Positions 14,051 to 23,082 of a DNA stretch of 64,000 bases are shown here, in pieces. The translations under genes were made by a program, and so were the position numbers. The notes under the pieces are model-generated. The model was not told where the DNA came from and searched no databases. It saw nothing but the letters and a program-made list of their open reading frames with translations. Numbering within the stretch: the first letter of the stretch is position 1; each line of letters starts with the position of its first letter. Location of the stretch: NCBI GenBank assembly GCA_963377175.1, contig CAUJNA010003805.1, forward strand, positions 833,501-897,500, given 5' to 3'. Source of the stretch: Effrenium voratum. Lineage: Eukaryota; Sar; Dinophyceae; Suessiales; Symbiodiniaceae.

Positions 14051-17000
14051 TCACAAAGGGATGGCTTGTACGAAGCCGCAGATTTGGGGTCGGAAGGCAA
14101 TCCGGGCCCTATGCGGTACCCTTGGTGGTGGGATTCCGAAGCAGCGCTGCAAGGACCAACATGGAGCCACTGGAGAACCCCATCTCGAAAGTTTCATGTT
14201 CAAATGGGGCCGACTTGCAAGGCTCTAAGGCTTGGTATTCTGTGTGATGAGATGGGAAGCTGAATTGCAAGGCGCACCTTGTGATTCAAGGCATCCGTAG
14301 GGTGACAAATGGGAAGCCATGACGGATTTGTGGGTTTCCATGGATTTTCTAGGCAACCCAACTACACCAGCTGGACAGTACGGTAGAATGCGGCAAGTCA
14401 GGTTGCACGTGTTTCCCAGGGAATCAGCCGAAGAAGCATGAAGACACTATGAACAAAGGACAATCAATGGCGGATCTACAAGTGCAGATGGTGGTCCAAG
14501 TTCTGTTCTTGTGGGTTTGACCTCTTGCATCCTGACTCAGACTGAGGGTGACACCCCTTATCACTTGTTGGGAAATCAGTTGCTGGAGGAAGTGTCCTTT
14601 CGGGCACATGTTTCAAAGGCAGCGACAGGCTTGTCTCAAAATGCCAGACTACCCCCCACCCTCCCCCCGAAAAAAAGGCGGGACTCCCTTGTGTTTCCTT
14701 TCAAAATCCGAGGAAGGAGTACCCTCAACACAAGACACCCATAGTATGAGCAACCGACCATATCACCAGCAACCCACAGGGAGCCACCAACGAAAGGGAC
14801 CCGCCTCAACGGGAGAGTCCAAGCAAGAAATAATATAGGGCCCACCAAAATCCAACACCCCAGCAGTGTCCGTTGCTAAAAGGGAGGCTGTGAGGCTTAA
14901 TTTAACCGCGAAGTTTGGATTGGGCACTGGGCTTCCATGCCCCCATTTCATTTGAAGCCAATGGCTCCCAAGACGCCCGAGCCCTGAGTCCCATGTTTGC
15001 GTAGGGATCAGGCCAGACGCGAGGATCTTAACGTTGAACTCGTGCCCCTTGAAACTCGGAATTCCTCTTTGATTGCATGTTTTCTTTGGGTAAGACTCGA
15101 AAACTGGCACTGCCCCCCCCCACCACAACCCATCTAATGGATGGAGCCCATTGAAACGTCCAGCCCAGGGGCTGGCCGCCGGCCTGTTGCCTTTGCCCCT
15201 TCTGAGCTGCGGGGTGGTTTGGGCCTGGCCCCCTGGGCGCCTCGGCTTCGGCTTGGCGCCGGTGGTGTCATGGGGCACACCAAAAGACAGCACGCGCTCG
15301 GAAGATTCTTTTCTGGCACATGGGCATGAAGGGCACCAGATCCAGGTTTCCAGAAAATAATGGTCAAAGAAATACACCCTCGATTGCTGTTGGTCCAATA
15401 AGCGAGTGGGATGAGTTCTGCCGAGAAGAAGGCCGAGTTGACTGAGTTTGCAACCTCGTTTTGGGCGGCGCACTAGTATCCAAGTTGTGAGAAGCGAGCT
15501 GGAGTTTCTGATTGGCGATAACCCTGATGCGTGGATGACAGCACTGCAGCTTGTGCGGCAGATGGGACAAGACTTCATGACTTCTTCTTGAATCTGGTTC
15601 AGGAAGCGCCCCTTGTCTGTTTGATTGTAAGTGCTGGATGAAGCCATGGCAAGACGACTGGGTGTGGTCAGAAGGTTCATTTGGAGAAGCTCATTTGCCC
15701 ATGATTGCTACGCTCGTACTGAAAAACAGGCCATATCCACAAGATCAATCTCCAGGCAAACAGCCAAAAACCGGAATCAACAAACAAGCCTTGAAATCAA
15801 GGAATGAAGCAAACAGACAAGCAGCCTTAAAGAGGAAGGCTTCCGGTTTCACCGGTTCAATTTGTCCAAACCCCAGGGTGAGACCCAGCTCTGTCAGAGG
15901 CCCCGGGACCTGGACTTGTCGGGCCGGGCGCGCCTGGCGCGCCGGACTTTGGGCCTCGCCTTCTGCGGCGCCGCGGTGCTCTTCGGGGCCGCGGGGCCTC
16001 GGAAGGGGCGGGGGGGGGGGGGGCGGGGCGGCATGGGAACTGCTCGGCCCACGTCGTTGGCTACGGGGGCCATGCAAAAACCTTCGGGGACCAAAGGGCT
16101 AAGGGCTTGCCACCCCTCGAAAACCACAAGGAAAGTAGCGAAGGGTTGCCTACCTGGGGCCCCAAAACACTGTTTTTTCTTGGTCAAAAGGCTTTGCCCG
16201 AAAAAAGTGGTCATACGGCCAAATACGTTTTCCTTCGCTTTCTTTTCAATATTTTATCGACAAAATACGGGTTTTATACGGCCAAATACGGGCAACTCTG
16301 GCAAATGACCGAAAAAAACAACCTTTCGGGTAAAAACATGCCAAATATGCCTTTTGACCGAAAAAAAGTGGCGTTTCGGGGCTCCAGGTAGTATATGGGA
16401 AACTAACTGGGATCCTTTGGGTGTAGTTGCATTTGGGTGGCTCGTCCTTATTTTTCTCCGGGGTACAGCGGGTTTGAAGCGAACCCTGTTTCGTTTGTCC
16501 CAAAGACCGACTGGGACAACGACAATAGGGGTTTCAAGGGGAAGGGCTTGCCACCCTTTGACCAAAAGGAACATGGCGAAGGGGTACTTCCTATACTACT
16601 ATACGGGTAACTGGGATCCACTGGGTGATTTGCATTTGGGTGGCTCGTCGTTGTTTGTTTTTCCTTCTTTATTTCTTCTCGGGGTAAACCAATTGGTGGG
16701 TGGTTTTAAAGGGAAACCAAACGGCCATTTTGCAGGGTCTTACTAAATAGACATACCCATCTTACTCCAGAATGCCGTCGCAGGGCAAAGTCCACAACCG
16801 TTTCAAGATTGCTTTGAGTGTCACAGGTGGCTTGTACACGTTGGCCTTTGATTGCTTTCGCTTTCCAGCAAACGTGTTGCAATCCTTGCTTCATGGCCTT
16901 CGGAGCAAATCTCTGAAGGTTCTTTGGAGAGGGGTTGAAGCAAAAGGGGGCTTGCTTTTCAATTCTTCCGCCTTCTCCAACCCCTTGGTGTTGCCAGCGT

Positions 17001-17334
17001 TGTCATTAATGACCGTGGGTCCTTCTTGAAATGCGCTGCTACTGTTCAGAGAGGAGTGGGGTCCTCCAGGGCCCAAAATGTTACAATATCCTTGAGGAAG
17101 TTGCGACAGCATCCGGAGGCTTCAATGTGTCAAGCTAAGCTTTCCGATAGTCATGACGATGAGCCAAGCCTCAAGCCAAAGGGCAACGGATTCACAATGT
17201 TTTTCTCGGGCACACAGAGTTTGACCATCAGGCCTTTGCTTGGATGCCTGCCCTAGAAAAATAGACACATGGATGCAGGTTTTGCTGAACATGGCCCTAG
17301 CCTAGTGGTTGACGGTCCAAGAGTTAGGTTAGGC
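14051..17334. other. Host flanking DNA left of the viral element
   Basis: No gene could be supported. It contains GC-rich exon-like islands near 15160-15270 and 15890-16010; the latter can encode an arginine-rich stretch followed by a short hydrophobic segment. At about 16100-16480 and 16530-16700 there is an imperfect direct duplication (both halves contain GGGCTTGCCACCC, GGGATCC and GCATTTGGGTGGCTCGTC). Composition changes abruptly at 17335, where the AT-rich element begins. Confidence 0.45.
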
Positions 17335-17846
17335 CATGCGCAACTTTTTTCGGACCCAAAAGTCTAGGGTCCACCCTAGGTTTTTTTGCATTTTTTGAAT
17401 AAGCGCCCCAAAACAGCCATTTTAAAACATTTTTTGAAACAGTCTAAACACATTTTGATAAATATTTCTTTAGTACAGCATACCAAAACGAAAATTGAAT
17501 TATTTTTTGAAAAATTCAATACACCTAAACATGTTTATTTTCAAAAACACATATTTTCCAAAATATTTTAGAAAAAAATATGTTTTTCAAAAGAGATAAA
17601 TATATATGGCATTTTAAGAAGAATTATTCAATAAGAAACACCATTTTCAATAATTCAATGAGAAGACTTAATAATTAATCATTTTTCAACATTTGGATAT
17701 TCCGAAGTTGCGCGTGGTCGCATAGCTTGCGAGCTTCGCTAACGCTCGCATCCTCCTTGTATGATTTTATCTTCAATATATAAAACGCTATACTGACAAT
17801 ATAATTATAACATATAAGGGTATAAATGTTATAATCATAGTATGGT
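17335..17846. repeat. Left terminal inverted repeat (~512 bp)
   Basis: Reads inward CATGCGCAACTTTTTTCG, TCTAGGGTCCACCCTAGG, then an AT-rich tract and TTCCGAAGTTGCG, ending around ATAGTATGGT. The reverse complement of 40860-41345 follows the same order with scattered substitutions and small indels. It carries an extra ~34 bp at about 17719-17752 that is absent from the right repeat and can form a hairpin. Confidence 0.92.
17728..17750. repeat. Hairpin present only in the left TIR
   Basis: TGCGAGC and GCTCGCA form a perfect 7-bp stem around a 9-nt loop. The surrounding ~34 bp is missing from the matching place in the right TIR, so it was either inserted on the left or deleted on the right. Confidence 0.6.
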
Positions 17847-17855
17847 TTTAATCAT

Positions 17856-18418
17856 TTAAAAATCGGGGCTGTATTTCATTTTGCATTCGTGTTTAATATT
17901 TATTATAATGGCATATAGTTCTTGATAATTTTTGACTGGACTGAAGCCAGCCTTTCTAAATAATTCTTTGATGTTTAACTCTGTTGTTGATTGTCCATTA
18001 TAATACTGTAAATGAAAAACATAAATACGTTTCATTAAATTATATCTTTGTTTAGACAATTTAGGAAAACTACTTTTATCTGGAAATTTACATTGTATAA
18101 CAAACAACCAGTTTTTTTTTTTTATATTTGCATTGTTCAAGAGTTCGACATTATGATTTTGAACACATTCAATCTCACGAATTGGTTCTTCTCTTCTTTG
18201 ACAGAAAATACATTTATAAGTAAATTTGTAAATATGATTTAATATATTATTTGGTAAATTTATGTGTCCAATGTCTCTATATTTGTTATGATTTAAGTAG
18301 TTTTTCATTTACAAGCATCACATTTATTTTTGAGTTCTTGTTTAGTGTCATTTACTAAAACAATATCTAATAATTTATTAATAAATTATTATTGCTCTTT
18401 CTCTGTAAATTCAATCAT
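17856..18418 (-). pseudogene. Cysteine-motif (zinc-type) protein, paralogue 1, broken
   Basis: The open part (18308 to 17856, 150 aa) contains LPNNILNHIYKF followed by CIFCQ. Reading upstream from the ATG at 18418 gives MIEFTEKEQ, two TAA stops (18386-18391), then FINKLLD and a CDAC motif near 18314-18325, and a frameshift joins this to the 150-aa frame. The order (acidic start, CxxC, LPxNIxxHI, CxxC) matches the genes at 18536-19060 and 26789-27708, so these are three paralogues of a putative four-cysteine zinc protein. The function is not recognised. The shared upstream box lies at 18443-18472. The 3' flank resembles that of paralogue 2, pointing to tandem duplication. It lies next to the left TIR. 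Confidence 0.7.
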
Positions 18419-18442
18419 TCCTATTATAATATATATAGTGTT

Positions 18443-18472
18443 TATTTCTTTAAATACTTTTTTACAAGAAAT
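18443..18472 (-). promoter_or_regulatory. Shared left-arm upstream box, copy 1
   Basis: On the minus strand it reads TTCTTGTAAAA, a short spacer, then TATTTAAAGAAAT, followed by a TATATATATTATAATAG-like tract and the start codon at 18418. The ends ATTTCTT/AAGAAAT are complementary, so the box could also form a stem in RNA. The same arrangement precedes four other minus-strand genes. Confidence 0.65.
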
Positions 18473-18486
18473 AAAATTAAATATTG

Positions 18487-18540
18487 AAATATAATTATAA
18501 CATATAATATTTTACATGTTATTATTATAGTATGGTTATA
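18487..18540. repeat. Copy of the inner TIR-end sequence after paralogue 2
   Basis: ATATAATTATAACATATAA, ATGTTAT and ATAGTATGGTT occur here in the same order and spacing as at about 17794-17847, the inner end of the left TIR beside paralogue 1. Each lies just past the 3' end of a paralogue, so it was probably duplicated together with the gene. Confidence 0.6.
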
Positions 18541-19060
18541 ATTTAAGTTCAGGATAACTATTTAATTGATATATCTTACCTCTTTCATACATCATTTTAA
18601 TAATAATATTTGTATCTCTAACTGTATTTTTGACATTAAACTTTTCACTTTCAATATATGATTTAATGATTTTGTTTACATCAAACCCTTCCTTTTTATG
18701 ATAAATCAATGCCCATAATATGTAGTCAATAATTTCATACTTTTTCTTACTGATTTTAAGAAATGCTTTAACATAATCATAAGGTGGTATTTTATACACA
18801 GTTAAAAATATCAAAATGTCATCTTCAACATTTCTTTCATTAAACCTTGTAATCTCCACATTACATTCGATTGCTTCTTGGTAATATCTCCAATTTCTAC
18901 AAATTGTACATCAATTTTCTTTACCCAAAGAATAATCAATAATATTATTAACCATTCCATTAGGTAAATTTATTTTTTATAATTCCATGTTTTCTTTTTT
19001 GAAGTGGCAACAGTCGTAGCATTTCTTATTGATATAATTATTGATTTCGGTTTCCACCAT
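18536..19060 (-). pseudogene. Cysteine-motif (zinc-type) protein, paralogue 2, two in-frame stops
   Basis: Read in one frame from the ATG at 19060: MVETEINNYINKKC, a CYDCC motif, a TAA stop (18977-18979), NLPNGMVNNIIDY, a TGA stop (18911-18913), CTICRNW, then ~107 uninterrupted residues to 18536. The CxxC-type pairs and the LPNGMVNNII motif align with paralogues 1 and 3. The length would be 174 aa. The two nonsense codons with no frame change argue for mutational decay rather than sequencing error. The downstream open part could still be translated from an internal start. The function is unknown; zinc binding is inferred from the cysteines. The upstream box is at 19085-19113. Confidence 0.75.
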
Positions 19061-19084
19061 TGCTATTATAATATATATAGTTGT

Positions 19085-19113
19085 TATTTCTTTAAATACA
19101 TTTTACAAGAAAT
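19085..19113 (-). promoter_or_regulatory. Shared left-arm upstream box, copy 2
   Basis: On the minus strand TTCTTGTAAAA, a short spacer, TATTTAAAGAAAT, then an ACTATATATATTATAATAG tract ending just before the start codon at 19060. It is nearly identical to copy 1, including the distance to the ATG. Confidence 0.7.
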
Positions 19114-19137
19114 ATTAAACTATTATTTAAATTATTA

Positions 19138-20395
19138 TCATTTACAACTACAATTGCACCTAACACAGTAAGGAATAATATTATTCAGTTCGTGCGACAA
19201 CTCGTTTGATTTACGTTGCGCTGTCAGATTTGTCACTATATTACCGTTTTTAATATCCATAGAAAAACCGCATCCGCAGTAATTACATTGATTAGTGATA
19301 TTATTTAAAAACCATTGCGCATTTACATAACCTTCTTTGGGTATTGTTCTTTTGGCTTTCCTGTCTTGTTCTTTGTAATTCAATATTTTCCTTTCAACAT
19401 AACTCATAATACATTTTTGATTAAATACATCATCAATATCTTTCGTATATTTATAAAGTTTGACTTTGTTTAAATCTCTACATCTTGTAATTGCTGTCCA
19501 TATCCATTCTGGATAATTATTTACCAAAAAATGATTATAATCAAAAATTGTTATGGTATCATCAATGCTACTGCCTTGGGCAGAATGACATGTCGAGCAA
19601 TATGCAAATATAAAATTACTTGTTGTTTTATCAACTGGCAAAGACTGTAGAATTTCAGTTTTAACATTTTTCAACGTAAATATTCCATCGCTTCCAATAT
19701 GAACAATTTTATATTTGAAATTTACATTAAACACTGATGTTTTAGTTGTTGTATATTCGCGACAGATTAAGAATTTTCCGACTTGATATTCATCTTTTGT
19801 ATTTTCTAATTTTCTAATTTCATTTGATACATTTTTACAAGTTGTATTTAAAAATGCTATGTTGTTGATAGATTTGCTTATGTCAGTTGTATATTCAAAG
19901 TATTTTTCAATAACTTTCATAATAGGTAATTTATTTTCAAAAACATCAATTTTAATATTTCTTAGTTTATCTTTATCTTCCTGTGTGTTAAGTCGCTTAC
20001 ATTCTTTTAACAAAATATTATATTCAAAAATGTTATCTATAATATTATCAGTATATAATTCATAGTCTCGAGTATTTGTTATCTCTTGAACTGGTTTTAA
20101 TTGCTTGGTGTCTCCTGTTGCTATTATAATTTTGTTGTGCTTATTCTGCTCTGCAAATTGTTTTATTCTCCAATATATATTTAAATTACTGAAATAAATT
20201 TCATCGAATACAATTTCATCAAATTCTGTAATATCAAATGGTTCTAATTTAGCATCTCCATAATTAATACCGCAAAATTTATTTATTGTCATTGCTTCGC
20301 CTTCGAATGCCTGTAATAGTTTATTAGTAGGACAAATAAAAGTTACATTATAATTTTTATCAACCATTTTTTGACATATACTTTAGAGCCTCCGG
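19138..20395 (-). pseudogene. SF1 helicase and zinc C-terminal part of the replication protein
   Basis: C-terminal part of a polymerase-helicase gene that starts at 25758. The 409-aa open frame shows superfamily 1 helicase motifs: VFDEI (Walker B, residues 53-57), GDTKQLKPV (motif III, 85-93), HSAQG (261-265) and TAITR (motif VI, 291-295). The P-loop is missing here and lies at about 23089-23113, beyond a 2.7 kb insertion. A frameshift in the T-run at 20367-20372 separates this frame from EALKYM just upstream. The C-terminus has a zinc or HNH-like module (C361, C364, H392, C401, C404) with NLTAQRKSN between the pairs, a type known on viral replication proteins. Its role would be unwinding during element replication. 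It is almost certainly inactive in this copy. Confidence 0.85.
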
Positions 20396-20535
20396 CTCAG
20401 TCCGCCGACATTGTCCTCTCCCTTTTCTCCTTCTTCCTCTCTTCCTTGTCTCCCTCGTGTGTTCTGTCGTTCCTCTCTCCCTCCCTCTGCTCCCATCCTC
20501 CCCATCCCCCCAAGCCTCTCTCTCCCCACTCTCCC

Positions 20536-20615
20536 TATGTATGTATGTATGTATGTATGTATGTATGTATGTATGTATGTATGTATGCATGTATGTATGT
20601 ATGTATGTATGTATG

Positions 20616-20647
<32 letters not shown>

Positions 20648-20857
20648 TGTATGTATGTATGTATGTATGTATGTATGTATGTATGTATGTATGTATGTAT
20701 GTATGTATGTATGTATGTATGTATGTATGTATGTATGTATGTATGTATGTATGTATGTATGTATGTATGTATGTATGTATGTATGTATGTATGTATGTAT
20801 GTATGTATGTATGTATGTATGTATGTATGTATGTATGTATGTATGTATGTATGTATG

Positions 20858-20888
<31 letters not shown>

Positions 20889-21502
20889 TGTATGTATGTA
20901 TGTATGTATGTATGTATGTATGTATGTATGTATGTATGTATGTATGTATGTATGTATGTATGTATGTATGTATGTATGTATGTATGTATGTATGTATGTA
21001 TGTATGTATGTATGTATGTATGTATGTATGTATGTATGTATGTATGTATGTATGTATGTATGTATGTATGTATGTATGTATGTATGTATGTATGTATGTA
21101 TGTATGTATGTATGTATGTATGTATGTATGTATGTATGTATGTATGTATGTATGTATGTATGTATGTATGTATGTATGTATGTATGTATGTATGTATGTA
21201 TGTATGTATGTATGTATGTATGTATGTATGTATGTATGTATGTATGTATGTATGTATGTATGTATGTATGTATGTATGTATGTATGTATGTATGTATGTA
21301 TGTATGTATGTATGTATGTATGTATGTATGTATGTATGTATGTATGTATGTATGTATGTATGTATGTATGTATGTATGTATGTATGTATGTATGTATGTA
21401 TGTATGTATGTATGTATGTATGTATGTATGTATGTATGTATGTATGTATGTATGTATGTATGTATGTATGTATGTATGTATGTATGTATGTATGTATGTA
21501 TG

Positions 21503-21533
<31 letters not shown>

Positions 21534-21727
21534 TGTATGTATGTATGTATGTATGTATGTATGTATGTATGTATGTATGTATGTATGTATGTATGTATGT
21601 ATGTATGTATGTATGTATGTATGTATGTATGTATGTATGTATGTATGTATGTATGTATGTATGTATGTATGTATGTATGTATGTATGTATGTATGTATGT
21701 ATGTATGTATGTATGTATGTATGTATG

Positions 21728-21758
<31 letters not shown>

Positions 21759-21800
21759 TGTATGTATGTATGTATGTATGTATGTATGTATGTATGTATG

Positions 21801-21831
<31 letters not shown>

Positions 21832-21897
21832 TGTATGTATGTATGTATGTATGTATGTATGTATGTATGTATGTATGTATGTATGTATGTATGTATG

Positions 21898-21928
<31 letters not shown>

Positions 21929-22081
21929 TGTAATGTAATGTAATGTAATGTAATGTAATGTAATGTAATGTAATGTAATGTAATGTAATGTAATGTAATG
22001 TATGTAATGTATGTATGTATGTATGTATGTATGTATGTATGTATGTATGTATGTATGTATGTATGTATGTATGTATGTATG

Positions 22082-22112
<31 letters not shown>

Positions 22113-22130
22113 TGTATGTATGTATGTATG

Positions 22131-22161
<31 letters not shown>

Positions 22162-22499
22162 TGTATGTATGTATGTATGTATGTATGTATGTATGTATGT
22201 ATGTATGTATGTATGTATGTATGTATGTATGTATGTATGTATGTATGTATGTATGTATGTATGTATGTATGTATGTATGTATGTATGTATGTATGTATGT
22301 ATGTATGTATGTATGTATGTATGTATGTATGTATGTATGTATGTATGTGTATGTATGTATGTATGTATGTATGTATGTATGTATGTATGTATGTATGTAT
22401 GTATGTATGTATGTATGTATGTATGTATGTATGTGTATGTATGTATGTATGTATGTATGTATGTATGTATGTATGTATGTATGTATGTATGTATGTATG

Positions 22500-22530
<31 letters not shown>

Positions 22531-22616
22531 TGTATGTATGTATGTATGTATGTATGTATGTATGTATGTATGTATGTATGTATGTATGTATGTATGTATG
22601 TATGTATGTATGTATG

Positions 22617-22647
<31 letters not shown>

Positions 22648-22706
22648 TGTATGTATGTATGTATGTATGTATGTATGTATGTATGTATGTATGTATGTAT
22701 GTATGT
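20536..22706. repeat. (TATG)n microsatellite, 2.17 kb
   Basis: Almost uninterrupted TATG/ATGT tetranucleotide repeats of more than 500 units, with occasional one-base insertions and one pentanucleotide (ATGTA)n block at about 21925-22005. The long apparent reading frames (MYVC and HTYI repeats) are artefacts of a stop-free repeat. Confidence 0.98.
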
Positions 22707-22860
22707 CATGTAATGTCATGTGTCATGCATGTGCCCCTTTGCTCCCCAGTATTTCCCGCAAAAAAAACACGGTTTTTCCAGCGTTTTCGCAAAGAGGACG
22801 TCCAAAAACATTGAGTTTTTCCAGATTTTCGGCAAAAGGATGCAGGAAGCCCAAGCCAGC

Positions 22861-22926
22861 AAAAAAGCCGGCAGGGGGAATCGAGCCTGGGACCCCTGTT
22901 TTGCGACACCGGCTCCCCGAAGACTA
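22861..22926 (-). other. tRNA-like / pol III promoter-like remnant in the insertion
   Basis: On the minus strand TAGTCTTCGGGG (22915-22926) resembles an internal A box and GGCTCGATTCC (22877-22887) a B box with one mismatch. CCGGC followed by a T-run (22861-22866) would serve as a pol III terminator. The spacing is a few bases short for a tRNA and the anticodon arm does not pair well. It is either a decayed tRNA or the head of a tRNA-derived SINE. Confidence 0.4.
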
Positions 22927-23082
22927 CGTTTAGTGGAACGTCATCAAATTGCCGCGCGGTACGTGGGGGACCCCCCCCCCCCCCAAAAAACCTACGTAAT
23001 AGACGTCGGGCGGGGGGGGGTTAGGGGGGGGGTTATCCTCTATCCTCCAGTAAGTATCCGACACGCCGAGCAATGTCGGCGG

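Larger units (their letters stand above)
20396..23082. mobile_element. GC-rich insertion splitting the helicase gene
   Basis: A ~2.69 kb segment, quite unlike its AT-rich surroundings, interrupts the replication gene just after the P-loop. CGG occurs at both junctions (20393-20395 and 23080-23082); removing the segment with one CGG makes the two coding flanks run together in frame as KSYPEALKYM. Near the ends lies a 13-bp inverted pair, TCCGCCGACATTG (20401-20413) and its reverse complement (23071-23083). Inside are a pyrimidine tract, a 2.2 kb (TATG)n array, a tRNA-like stretch and C/G homopolymers. No protein is encoded. It may be a non-autonomous transposon in which a microsatellite has expanded. 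Confidence 0.75.

Noticed and set aside
1..17334. Search for a dinoflagellate spliced leader to fix the host
   Set aside because: No match to the leader core was seen by eye in this flank or the right flank; absence is not informative, so the host stays unassigned.
20371..22933. Very long open frames (up to 778 codons) of MYVC or HTYI repeats on both strands
   Set aside because: They are the stop-free translation of the (TATG)n microsatellite, with no composition or conservation typical of protein.
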